Source: Parabacteroides sp. (GTDB lineage: Bacteria; Bacteroidota; Bacteroidia; Bacteroidales; Tannerellaceae). From it: a DNA stretch of 64,000 bases. The notes beneath the pieces were generated by a model. It searched no databases. It had not been told where the DNA came from and was given only the letters and a program-made list of their open reading frames with translations. This document shows, piece after piece, positions 25,296 through 33,931 of this stretch. The stretch lies in NCBI GenBank assembly GCA_019417325.1, contig DXVO01000010.1, forward strand, positions 1-64,000. The letters are read 5' to 3'. The translations under genes and the position numbers were made by a program. How positions within the stretch are numbered: position 1 is the first letter of the stretch; every line of letters starts with the position of its first letter.

Positions 25296-25709
25296 TTATG
25301 TCATTGAAAATGTTTCCGTACCGGTACGAAAGTAGGATACAGCACTGTTTGATGCCTCCGTATTGGTACGGAACGGTTTTGCAGCACTGTTTGGGGCTTC
25401 CGTATCGGTACGGATACGTTTTACATTGCTGTTTAATGCCTCCGTACTGATACGAAACGATTTTACATCACTGTTTTGTGCTTCCGTACCGATACGGAAG
25501 CCCCAAACAGTGCTGCGTACCGCTTTCGTACTGGTACGGAGAGAAAATACAGTGCTGTTTTCTGCCTTTGCCTGTGGGCGGAGCTGTTTTGCAGCACTGC
25601 ATCCTGCTATTGAACACCTCTGGGGAGGTAAATTAAATAAATCGAATGCGGTCGGCAATCGAAGATCAGCCTTAGTTAATTCGCCGACCTTTTTTATTCT
25701 TGGAGACAT
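25296..25709 (-). CDS. Hypothetical protein with 14-residue tandem repeats
   Basis: A possible 137-aa protein whose second half consists of about six copies of a 14-residue unit, roughly F-R-T-x-T-E-A-x-N-S-x-V-x-x. Many differences between units fall at third codon positions, which favours translation. The start codon overlaps the last codons of the lipoprotein gene (16-bp overlap) and the stop lies 23 nt before the DUF6261 ATG, as in an operon. There is no signal peptide. The opposite strand is also open here, so a non-coding role of the repeats cannot be excluded. No function can be assigned. Confidence 0.45.
   Translation of the reverse strand: MSPRIKKVGELTKADLRLPTAFDLFNLPPQRCSIAGCSAAKQLRPQAKAENSTVFSLRTSTKAVRSTVWGFRIGTEAQNSDVKSFRISTEALNSNVKRIRTDTEAPNSAAKPFRTNTEASNSAVSYFRTGTETFSMT
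25315..25566. repeat. 42-bp tandem repeat array, six units
   Basis: TCCGTA (TTCGTA in the last) recurs at 25315, 25357, 25399, 25441, 25483 and 25525, exactly 42 bp apart. Each unit contains a partial palindrome of type CCGTAnnGGTACGG and a CAGCACTGTTT-like box. The period equals 14 codons. Confidence 0.9.
25650..25689. other. Hairpin just after the lipoprotein stop codon
   Basis: Arms GGTCGGC (25650-25656) and GCCGACC (25683-25689) with a 26-nt loop, 4 nt beyond the stop of the minus-strand lipoprotein gene. On the plus strand it is followed by T6, so it could also be a plus-strand terminator. Confidence 0.5.
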
Positions 25710-25828
25710 CGAACGGAGAAGCCGCCCGCCCTGCCGTTCGTGTTCCGGCCCAACGTAGCACCGGCGAAGGCCACGTAGCGAGCGTACGTACTACCGGACG
25801 GAACCGACGACGACCAGTAGTAGCCGCC
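25694..25828 (-). other. Candidate hypervariable 3' region (DGR variable-repeat-like)
   Basis: The final 45 codons run from GGYYWSSS to GGFSVRCLQE. By hand count only 20 of 135 bases on the coding strand are A. Many codons are of the form nnC (GCC, GGC, CGC, TCC, TAC) where FISUMP/C-lectin relatives often have Asn. That pattern is what adenine-directed mutagenesis of AAC codons would leave. No template repeat or reverse transcriptase is in the window. Confidence 0.4.
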
Positions 25829-28783
25829 GGAACCCTGACTGCTGGACAAACCGTCAACGTAGTACCGAAGACCCGCAGCAGGCAAAATTAATGTAGGGCC
25901 CTTCTCGGAAGGAACTTCCATTAGGTGGGTCGTTGAATCCCATGTTTTTATAATACTGCTATTACCTGCGCCTATTGCCGCCCATTCAGCCATGGTAGGT
26001 ACACGCCAACCTTCAGGACAAGGGTCAGAAGGGGTTTTACGGGCGGTCTTTGTCGCATCGGCTGTAGAATTAGCTACCTCATCAAGGTTCCATAACTTCT
26101 GATACCAAGCAGATGCTACCATACTACTGCTTGACGGATTATCCGCACCGGCCTCGAAACGCAACCAGTTATACTGGGTTGGAGAAGAGGAAGGGGCTAT
26201 GATAAATTTTTTATCCCAAGGGCTCATATCGGCAAGAGCACCCTCACCGGTTGGGAAACCTAACGGGTCTGTTTTACCATCAAACTTTTCATCATTAGTG
26301 ACATCACTGTTATTCGTATTCGTAAAGCCGTATTTACGGCCCCACTGGAATAATAGACCGCAAGTTGTTGTAAGGTCATTGGTGCCACCGGCAGTAGAAG
26401 AACCGGTAGGGACGGTGGTCGGTATCTCGGTTGCACCCACATTCACAGGAGCCCAATAAGTCGTACTGCCTGTTCCCTTCATCTGCACTGCCGTATAACG
26501 CTTGGTATCACTGACCGGATAAGTTACGGTATTCGCACTACGGTAGAGGTCATATTCTTTTATTGCGGTATTTCCACTTTGAATTTTCAGCGCGGCTTTA
26601 TTCGCCTGATAAAGTTTATCATCGCCACTTGTCTCCGGAACCACGACTTTTAAAGCAAAAACACGGCGGTTTCCACTACCGGCAGTCGGAGCCTGAACCT
26701 CAGGAGTAAACCACGACAAGTCTCCGCCGAATGCGGCATAACCAGATGTTGCTACAGAAGGCTCGAACAGGGAGTTTGCATTAATGGTGACAGTGCCTCC
26801 CTCAGTACCTACGCGTACGGCATTACGGCTTTCAACTGTTTTCGATTCAAAGTCGCTTATTGTACATGTTGGATTACCAAATGTCGGTTCATCTACTATA
26901 GATAAAGTGACAGAGATTTCTTTCAAGCCGTCTAACTTATGATGGAATTTAAACGTCATTTCGCCCGGATTGGCGGTAGGGAAACCGGCTTTGTCCACTT
27001 TTACCTCAAACTTGTAAGTGTCCGTATCCAAATCGCTTTCCGTTTTATCGACAGTCATCCATTCGGGTAGGTCTACCAATTTACTGCCGCCTTTACAATC
27101 TACTGAAAGCGTAACAGAGGGAATCTCAACAGACGAAACGGCTTTTAATATCAGCTTATTATCCGCAAAGCTGCTTGTGCCATCAGAGGTGGACTGGGCA
27201 AGTCCAGGGACAAAAGACAGTGCTTCAACAAGAAGCGTATTGCCCTTTCCGGTGGCATCGTCGATAAAACGGATGATGCCGCGGGGATAAACGCCTCCTG
27301 TATAACCAGACTTCATTGAGATGATAAACTTATGTTCCGTACCGGAGATGGTAGATGATGCTGCCTTTGTTATGGGTTCTTCCTTTATTTCCAGCCAGTC
27401 GTAATTTTTCTTGGCATACCGGAGCGTATGCGACATGGTGGAAGTGGCAGTGGTGGAAAGAGAAAACTTACTATCGGCAGCAAGGAACATCGATACCGTT
27501 TTCGTATCGGCATCGTAAGAGGTGGCTGCATCGGCTATACCGTCCGGGTCGAATATGAAATTACCCGAACCGGCGGTTGGGTCAAGGCCGTCGATATCGC
27601 CGCCTTCATCCCATTCTTCTACATCCAAAGTGAAGTCTAATTTGTATTCATCGGCTTTTGTAATGCCGATGGTATACCGGTGGTTATTATTGATTTCAAG
27701 GGCAACCGAGCCGCCGTCGGCTGTAGGCTGTACAAAATGAATCTGGTAGGTTACGTCCGTTGTTTCCGTTTGGTTTACCTGATAGGTACCTTTCAGAATC
27801 AGGTAACCGTCATCTTTCAAAAGACTGGGATAACTGTAAAAAGCGGATACCTGCAAACCGTCATTGGCTTTATCGCCTTCAAAAGCACGTTCAGGATAAG
27901 TTATCAAATCGCCGTCTGCTGCAGGAGATGCGCCGTATACTTTGACAGGAAAGAAAGAGACTCCCTTCCGTCCGTTACCCATCGAGATGGATTCCAGATG
28001 GAAGCGGGAGTCTGTCTCTATATTGCTCACATCAAAGCGGGCCATCGTGCGTGTCAACTTAAACCCGGTCTGTACGCGCGCGGAAGAGTCAAAATCAGTC
28101 AGGTCGATAGGCACGGTTTGCGAACCGACCATCGGAAGGGGCAGGCTTAAAGCTGCGTCAGTCACCGCAAGCAGTGGGGAATGAAGTTTCTGAAAGTCTG
28201 TTTCGGAGGGCGTCCCTTCAGATAAATTACCAGTGGTTATATCGTATTCGAGTGGAAGGAAATAGGTATCTTCTATCTTATCGCCTGCCGGATTCACCAA
28301 GTCTGTTTGGTTGGCAAGGCAGTAAAGACGTACGAACATACCTTTTTGGAGTTCAAGCAGGGCGGTGGTGGTCGCATTGTCCGCACCCACAGCAAGGTTC
28401 AGTTTATTGGCTCCTGCCGGCAAAGCTATACCTTCGGGACGGTAGGCAAAGCGTTCACGATACGTATAAGTGCCTGCTTCGTTAGTAGATGCGAACACGT
28501 AAATATCCAGTGTGGAGATTTCGTTTTCTTCCTTAGTTGCAATGGGTACATCGGCTTTTGTTTCCGATTTAGTTGTGGCTACTGCGAGTTTGTTCTTAAA
28601 GGAAAGAAGTACTTCACGTTTGTTTTCACTGCCTGCTCCACCTGTGGATGTGCGGTCTGTCTTGTCTGCTTCTGCCGTACAGGAAGCGAGCAGCACGGTG
28701 GCAAGCATATACATACTTGCCGCGAGTGCCTGTACCGGTCTGATAGAGGGACATAGACCTTGTAGTTTCGTTTTCATCTTCAT
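25694..28783 (-). CDS. Fimbrillin-like surface lipoprotein with C-terminal FISUMP/C-lectin-like domain
   Basis: A 1029-aa lipoprotein (lipobox LLASC). Residues about 55-400 are fimbrillin-like (STLDIYVFASTNEAGTYTYR; TRTMARFDVSNIETDSRFHL). Several beta-sandwich repeats follow. The C-terminal ~190 residues form a FISUMP-type domain (FQWGRKYGF, DPCPEGWRVPTMAEWAAIGA, GYYWSSS, GGFSVRCLQE). The last 135 nt are unusually poor in A on the coding strand and GC-rich, which sets them apart from the rest of the gene. The upstream region holds a 195-bp segment bounded by inverted repeats. It is probably exported to the cell surface; whether it polymerises is unknown. A paralogue lies at 61508-64000. Confidence 0.8.
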   Translation of the reverse strand: MKMKTKLQGLCPSIRPVQALAASMYMLATVLLASCTAEADKTDRTSTGGAGSENKREVLLSFKNKLAVATTKSETKADVPIATKEENEISTLDIYVFASTNEAGTYTYRERFAYRPEGIALPAGANKLNLAVGADNATTTALLELQKGMFVRLYCLANQTDLVNPAGDKIEDTYFLPLEYDITTGNLSEGTPSETDFQKLHSPLLAVTDAALSLPLPMVGSQTVPIDLTDFDSSARVQTGFKLTRTMARFDVSNIETDSRFHLESISMGNGRKGVSFFPVKVYGASPAADGDLITYPERAFEGDKANDGLQVSAFYSYPSLLKDDGYLILKGTYQVNQTETTDVTYQIHFVQPTADGGSVALEINNNHRYTIGITKADEYKLDFTLDVEEWDEGGDIDGLDPTAGSGNFIFDPDGIADAATSYDADTKTVSMFLAADSKFSLSTTATSTMSHTLRYAKKNYDWLEIKEEPITKAASSTISGTEHKFIISMKSGYTGGVYPRGIIRFIDDATGKGNTLLVEALSFVPGLAQSTSDGTSSFADNKLILKAVSSVEIPSVTLSVDCKGGSKLVDLPEWMTVDKTESDLDTDTYKFEVKVDKAGFPTANPGEMTFKFHHKLDGLKEISVTLSIVDEPTFGNPTCTISDFESKTVESRNAVRVGTEGGTVTINANSLFEPSVATSGYAAFGGDLSWFTPEVQAPTAGSGNRRVFALKVVVPETSGDDKLYQANKAALKIQSGNTAIKEYDLYRSANTVTYPVSDTKRYTAVQMKGTGSTTYWAPVNVGATEIPTTVPTGSSTAGGTNDLTTTCGLLFQWGRKYGFTNTNNSDVTNDEKFDGKTDPLGFPTGEGALADMSPWDKKFIIAPSSSPTQYNWLRFEAGADNPSSSSMVASAWYQKLWNLDEVANSTADATKTARKTPSDPCPEGWRVPTMAEWAAIGAGNSSIIKTWDSTTHLMEVPSEKGPTLILPAAGLRYYVDGLSSSQGSGGYYWSSSVPSGSTYARYVAFAGATLGRNTNGRAGGFSVRCLQE

Positions 28784-28899
28784 ATATTTAATCGTTTGTA
28801 TTTGTTATTACCCTGTTCCTGTTCTCTTTCATCCGCGTCAAAAATCAATCCGTGTCTGACAACTATCCAATCGAATGGTTTATAAAAAATAAAACAGGT

Positions 28900-29094
28900 A
28901 GTTCAATTAAGACTACGTTAAGATTGACAAATATATAAAGATATTACTACATATTAATACCATAAGCCTTTGATTATTAATGCTTATTACGTATAGAAAA
29001 TCCTCAAAATCGTGAAGATTTATGAATCTCAACAACTTTCACGGCATGAGATTTATTAAGATATCCTAATTTTTAACGTAGTCTTAATTGGACT
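28900..29094. repeat. Inverted-repeat-bounded segment, candidate invertible promoter
   Basis: 22-bp inverted repeats at 28900-28921 and 29073-29094 share CAATTAAGACTACGTTAA exactly and differ at one flanking base. They enclose 151 bp of AT-rich DNA. Repeat length and spacing match known Bacteroidales invertible promoters. It occupies the upstream region of the lipoprotein gene that starts at 28783. The rest of this intergenic stretch (28784-28899 and 29095-29251) shows no gene. Confidence 0.65.
28928..28935 (-). promoter_or_regulatory. -7 box inside the inverted-repeat segment
   Basis: TATATTTG on the minus strand lies just inside the left repeat and points at the lipoprotein gene, giving a leader of ~138 nt. 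No other -7 box is seen between the repeat and the ATG. A -33 box is not evident. Confidence 0.45.
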
Positions 29095-29251
29095 CAACGG
29101 ATTCTTTCCAGCGTATCGAGCCGTAATAGACTTCACCGCCTGTAAATATAGACCTCTGTGCAATGGGGTTTGAAAAAGTGATTAGTATTTTGGAGCGCCG
29201 ATGTCATAGCTAAAGAGACAGATTGGCTAAATAGTAGAAAATATAAAGACG

Positions 29252-29295
29252 AAGGGGCTGCCTGACTGAAGTATATCTCAGTTTGACAGCCCCTT
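29252..29295 (-). terminator. Terminator of the RND efflux operon
   Basis: A 9-bp stem (AAGGGGCTG with CAGCCCCTT) closes a hairpin with further pairing inside (CTGA/TCAG). It lies 27 nt past the stop of the efflux outer-membrane gene. Confidence 0.65.
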
Positions 29296-29321
29296 TCTAA
29301 ATACTATTTTAGAAAAAGCGT

Positions 29322-30695
29322 TTATTCTTCGGTAGCGCCACCCCCTACGGCATGGTATAAGCTGATAACACCTTGTATTTCATCAAACCGGTCAGCCTCC
29401 ATACTTAACTGGGCTTGTAGCAAAGATTGTTGAGCTGTCAATACCTCTAAATAGGTAGTAGTTCCGTGGTCCATTAACAATTGCGTGCTTCTTACAGCGG
29501 TTTGCAGGGATGTGACCTGTTTTTCATCTAACGTGATACGTGCACGTGCCGTTTGCCATTGTTTTAGCGCATTGTTTACTTCGCTTCCTGCATTCAGCAA
29601 ACTTTGATGGAAAGCAAGAGTCGCTTCTTCCTGCTGTGCCTTGGCTATTTTCAGGTTGGCGATATTCGCACCTTTATTGAATAACGGTTGTGTCAATGAG
29701 CCGATGGCCTGTAGCAATAAGGCTCCCGGGTTCGAAATGATGCCGCCACCGCTGTTCGTCCATCCTACAGAACCGCTCAGGGTGATGTTGGGATAGAAAG
29801 AACTGCGTGCCTTGTTTACCCCGTAAAAGGCTTGTGCAAGCGCGTATTCAGCCTGTTGTACATCCGGACGGTTCTTCAATAAATCCAAAGGTATTCCTGT
29901 TGTCAATGTCTGAGGAAAAGCCTGGTTATCGAGCGTACCCCGTTCGATTGCCTGAGGTGTTTTGCCGAGTACCGTGGAGAGGCTGTTCTCCGCTTCGTTG
30001 ATTTGTTGGCGAAGCGTCAGGAGGGAGGCTTCTACGGAAAGGCAATTGGCCTCAGCCTGAGATACGGCAGCTTCATTGCTTAAGCCTGCTTTTTTCATTG
30101 CGTACATGGCTCGTACGTTTTCTTGCCAAAGGGCAGCCGTCCGTTCACTAATGGCAAGTTGTTTATCGAGTAATAAAAGTGTATAGTAGGTATTGGCTAT
30201 TGTGGAAATTAGTTGTGTCCGGACGGCCTGCCTATAGGATTTTGTTTCTTCGAGAGCGGCTTTCGCACTGCGTTTCGCATTAGTCAGTTTACCGAATATG
30301 TCGATTTCCCAACTGGCGGAAACCGGCAACTGGTAGCTTTTGGATGCTTTGCTTCCATCAAAACTGCTGATTGTCCCCTGCGGAGTGAGGGATAATGCCG
30401 GGAGATAAGCCAAGCGAGAGGTCATTAAAGCCGCCTCGGCTTCCTGTACCCGTAGATGGGCGGTGCGTAAGTCTGTGTTATTTTCCAATCCTTCCTCTAT
30501 CAGCGCTTGCAACTGCGGGTCGGTAAAGAGTTCCTGCCAGGCAAGTGCTCCGATGCCGGAAGTATCGGTTTCCGCTACTTCCTCCCTGTATAAGTTTTCC
30601 GGGACATCCGTTGCCGGCTTATAGGAGGTGTAGATGCCGCAGCCACTCAGTGAGAAGGCTGCGACGGTTAGTAAAAATGTATTTTTATAGTTCAT
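29322..30695 (-). CDS. RND efflux outer-membrane lipoprotein (TolC/NodT family)
   Basis: A 457-aa lipoprotein with lipobox LSGC. It carries the two outer-membrane-efflux repeats typical of NodT proteins (DPQLQALIEEGLENNTDLRT; WEIDIFGKLTNAKRSAKAAL; LKNRPDVQQAEYALAQAFYG). It forms the exit duct of a tripartite pump. It starts 2 nt after the stop of the permease gene, so translation is coupled. The operon order is adaptor, permease, outer-membrane protein. Drug range unknown. Confidence 0.93.
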   Translation of the reverse strand: MNYKNTFLLTVAAFSLSGCGIYTSYKPATDVPENLYREEVAETDTSGIGALAWQELFTDPQLQALIEEGLENNTDLRTAHLRVQEAEAALMTSRLAYLPALSLTPQGTISSFDGSKASKSYQLPVSASWEIDIFGKLTNAKRSAKAALEETKSYRQAVRTQLISTIANTYYTLLLLDKQLAISERTAALWQENVRAMYAMKKAGLSNEAAVSQAEANCLSVEASLLTLRQQINEAENSLSTVLGKTPQAIERGTLDNQAFPQTLTTGIPLDLLKNRPDVQQAEYALAQAFYGVNKARSSFYPNITLSGSVGWTNSGGGIISNPGALLLQAIGSLTQPLFNKGANIANLKIAKAQQEEATLAFHQSLLNAGSEVNNALKQWQTARARITLDEKQVTSLQTAVRSTQLLMDHGTTTYLEVLTAQQSLLQAQLSMEADRFDEIQGVISLYHAVGGGATEE

Positions 30696-30697
30696 AT

Positions 30698-33600
30698 TTA
30701 TTCCTCTTTCTTTTTGCTGTCGAGATATTGTTGTCTCTCGACGGTTTCAGTTACTACTTCCTCTTGTATCTGCCAGTCGTGTGTAGGTTCGAATTGTATC
30801 GGACGAACTTTTTCCTGTAAATATTGGAATACGATGAATAAAGTCGGCACGATAAATAATAAGGCAAGCGTACCAATCAACATACCGCCTACGGCTCCGG
30901 TTCCTAATGAACTGTTACCGTTGGCACCTACACCGGTTGCCACCATCAGCGGAAGCAAACCGAATACCATGGTCAGCGCCGTCATCAGGATAGGACGCAG
31001 ACGGGCTTTGGCTGCGGATAAGGCAGCGGAGGTCAGGCTCATTCCTGCGGCACGGCGTTCGGAGGCATATTCAGTCAGCAGGATGGCTGTCTTAGCCAAC
31101 AACCCGATAAGCATAATCAACCCGGTTTGCAGATAGATATTGTTTTCCAGCCCCATTAATTTGGCAAACACGAAACTACCCATCAATCCGAACGGAACAG
31201 AAAGGATTACGGCAAACGGGATTAAGAAGCTTTCGTAAAGCGCACTCAGGATTAAGTAAATCATCAGGATACAGATGGCAAAGATGATCAGCGTCGTATT
31301 GCTTTGTTGGTTTTCTTCGCGGGTGATACCGCCGAAGTCGTAACCATATCCTTTGGGAAGTGCCTGCTCGGCTGTTTCCTTAACCGCTTTGATTGCATCA
31401 CCCGTACTGTATCCGGGAGCCGGCATGGCATTTACGGCAATGGAGTTGTACATATTGAAACGGCTCAGGCTTTCTGCACCATAGCTGCGTGTAAGAGAAA
31501 CAAACTGACTGAGAGGCGCCATTTCGCCATTTGCCATCCGTACAAACGTATTGTTCAGTGAGGTTTCGTCCAAACGGTATTGAGGGTCTGCCTGTATCAT
31601 TACTTTATATACCTTGGAGAAACGGTTGAAGTCGGAAACATATTGTCCTCCGTAATATCCGGACAGTGTGCTAAGTACGGCATTCGGAGTGATTCCGGCA
31701 CGTTTGCATTGGGCGGCATCCACTTTGACAGTCCATTGCGGATAACGGATATCGAAGGTTGAATAAGCCATCGAGATTTCAGGACGCTGGTTCAATGCTC
31801 CCAGGTATTGCTGGGTGGTGTTGAAGAATGTGCCTATATCGCTATCCGATTTGTCCTGCATATGCAGTTCCAGTGCATTACCCATACCATATCCCGGAAT
31901 CATACCCGGAGAGATAGCGAAGATACTTGCATCTTTGATGTCGGCCGTCCTGCCGTATACTTGTCCGATGACAGCTTGTACATGGTCTTCCTCGTTGGTA
32001 CGTTCGTCCCACGGTTTCAGTTTGATAATCAGCATACCGAAAGAGTTACCCTGTCCTGCCAGCAAGCCGTAACCGCTGACTTTCTGGATGTGTTTCACTT
32101 GTGGAATACCTTCCAGGCGTTGCTCTATCTGTACCATAATATCATCGGTCGTCTTTAAGGAACTTCCGGCTGCGGTACTGACATTTACGAATAATACGCC
32201 TTGGTCTTCATCCGGAACCAAACCGGTCTTGGTGGTATTCATCAATACGGCAAGAGCGGCGATGGAACATGCCAGAAGTGACCAGACCAGCCATTTGCGT
32301 TTGATGAAGAAAAGTACACCTGTTTTGTATTTTTCAATCATAGAGTTGAATGCCGCATTGAAAGCCTTACGGAAACGGGCAGCAAAATTATTCTTTTGTG
32401 TACCGTCTTCGTTAATATAAGGTTTTAATATCAGTGCACATAATGCCGGGCTCAGTGTTAATGCGTTGATGGTGGAAATACCTACGGCAACCGCCATCGT
32501 CAGACCGAACTGGGTATAGAAAGTACCGGATGTCCCACTCATGAAAGAGACAGGGATAAACACCGCCATAAATACTAAAGAGGTAGAGATAATTGCAGAG
32601 GATAGCCCTTTCATCGCATCGATACTTGCCATATAAGACGACCTGTATCCAACGTCGAATCGGGCCTGCACCGCCTCGACAACGACAATCGCATCGTCCA
32701 CCACCGTACCGATTACAAGGACTAAGGCAAATAAGGTAATCAGGTTGATACTGAATCCGGCGATAGTCATGAATGCGAATGTTCCGATTAGCGAAACAAC
32801 AATACTTACAGAAGGGATAATCGTAGAGCGGAAGTCCTGCAAGAAGAAATAGACCACCAGGATTACCAGCAGGATGGCTTCAAGCAGTGTTTTAACAACC
32901 TCGTGGATGGAAGCAAACAGGAAGTCGTTGGAACTCATCATCTGGTCGATTTCCACGTCTTTGGGTAACTCTTTTTTCGCTTCTTCCAGCAGTTTGTCGA
33001 TGTTTTGGTTTACTTCTGTTGCGTTGGAACCTGCTGTCTGGAATATCATACAGGAGATGGAGTTATGGCCGTCCATACCGCCTTTGTAGGCGTAGCTGTC
33101 TTTTCCCAATTCTACATCTGCAATCTCTTTCAGTTTCAGTACTTCTCCGTCTTCGGTGGAGCGGATAACGATTTCCCCGAACTCTTCGGGGGTCATCAAA
33201 CGCCCGGTATATTTCATTGTATACTGGTAGGTTTCATCCGAGTTCTCACCGAAAGAACCGGTTGCCGCTTCGATGTTTTGTTCGGCAAGGGCTGATGTCA
33301 CATCCGACGGAATCAGTTTATACTGTGCCATAATATCCGGTTTCATCCAGATACGCATACTGTAGCTGCCTCCCATAACCATCATATCGCCTACGCCGGA
33401 GATACGGAGAATCGCAGGCTTCAGGTTGATGTTGATATAGTTGGCAAGGAAATTGTCGTCGTATGTATTGTTCGGACTGTGTAGGGAGAACATTTGCAGG
33501 ATACTGGTTTGCCGTTTGGAGGTAGTCACACCCACCTGCGTTACTTCTGCCGGTAACTGTCCGGTTGCTTTGGATACACGGTTCTGCACGTTTACGGCAG

Positions 33601-33910
33601 CCATATCCGGGTCGGTTCCCTGCTTGAAGTAAACTGTGATATCGACTGTTCCGGCATTGGTAGCCGTAGAGGTCATATAGGTCATGTTTTCCACACCGTT
33701 GATAGCTTCTTCCAACGGGGCGATAACACTTTTCTGCAAGGTCTCCGCACTGGCTCCGAAGTAAGTCGTGCTTACCTGGATAGTAGGAGGGGCGATGTCC
33801 GGATATTGTTCGACCGGCAGGGTGAACAACCCGATAAGTCCTGCCACAACTATCGTGATAGAGATAACTGCGGAAAGGATGGGACGCTCTATAAAAGTTC
33901 TTAGTTTCAT
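30698..33910 (-). CDS. RND-family efflux permease (HAE1/AcrB-like)
   Basis: A 1070-aa inner-membrane pump of normal family length. It starts MKLRTFIERPILSAVISITI and has the PVEQYPDIAPPTIQVSTTYF signature of the HAE1 group. Two six-helix bundles are separated by large periplasmic loops. The proton-relay Asp pair in the fourth helix is present (GTVVDDAIVVVEAV). It takes substrates from the periplasm or inner-membrane outer leaflet. The adaptor gene lies 21 nt upstream and the outer-membrane duct gene 2 nt downstream. Confidence 0.95.
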   Translation of the reverse strand: MKLRTFIERPILSAVISITIVVAGLIGLFTLPVEQYPDIAPPTIQVSTTYFGASAETLQKSVIAPLEEAINGVENMTYMTSTATNAGTVDITVYFKQGTDPDMAAVNVQNRVSKATGQLPAEVTQVGVTTSKRQTSILQMFSLHSPNNTYDDNFLANYININLKPAILRISGVGDMMVMGGSYSMRIWMKPDIMAQYKLIPSDVTSALAEQNIEAATGSFGENSDETYQYTMKYTGRLMTPEEFGEIVIRSTEDGEVLKLKEIADVELGKDSYAYKGGMDGHNSISCMIFQTAGSNATEVNQNIDKLLEEAKKELPKDVEIDQMMSSNDFLFASIHEVVKTLLEAILLVILVVYFFLQDFRSTIIPSVSIVVSLIGTFAFMTIAGFSINLITLFALVLVIGTVVDDAIVVVEAVQARFDVGYRSSYMASIDAMKGLSSAIISTSLVFMAVFIPVSFMSGTSGTFYTQFGLTMAVAVGISTINALTLSPALCALILKPYINEDGTQKNNFAARFRKAFNAAFNSMIEKYKTGVLFFIKRKWLVWSLLACSIAALAVLMNTTKTGLVPDEDQGVLFVNVSTAAGSSLKTTDDIMVQIEQRLEGIPQVKHIQKVSGYGLLAGQGNSFGMLIIKLKPWDERTNEEDHVQAVIGQVYGRTADIKDASIFAISPGMIPGYGMGNALELHMQDKSDSDIGTFFNTTQQYLGALNQRPEISMAYSTFDIRYPQWTVKVDAAQCKRAGITPNAVLSTLSGYYGGQYVSDFNRFSKVYKVMIQADPQYRLDETSLNNTFVRMANGEMAPLSQFVSLTRSYGAESLSRFNMYNSIAVNAMPAPGYSTGDAIKAVKETAEQALPKGYGYDFGGITREENQQSNTTLIIFAICILMIYLILSALYESFLIPFAVILSVPFGLMGSFVFAKLMGLENNIYLQTGLIMLIGLLAKTAILLTEYASERRAAGMSLTSAALSAAKARLRPILMTALTMVFGLLPLMVATGVGANGNSSLGTGAVGGMLIGTLALLFIVPTLFIVFQYLQEKVRPIQFEPTHDWQIQEEVVTETVERQQYLDSKKKEE

Positions 33911-33931
33911 GATTTCTTTTCCTTTTGTCTG

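Noticed and set aside
25363..25758. Plus-strand ORF over the 42-bp repeats
   Set aside because: It is the antisense reading of the repeat array; codon-position differences favour the minus strand, and it overlaps the lipoprotein gene end.
25694..29094. Complete DGR cassette
   Set aside because: No reverse transcriptase, Avd or template repeat is found on either strand in the window; only a candidate target is reported.
28900..29094. Insertion sequence or MITE
   Set aside because: No transposase, and no target duplication seen at the outer ends. Position and size fit a promoter switch better, though a MITE is not fully excluded.
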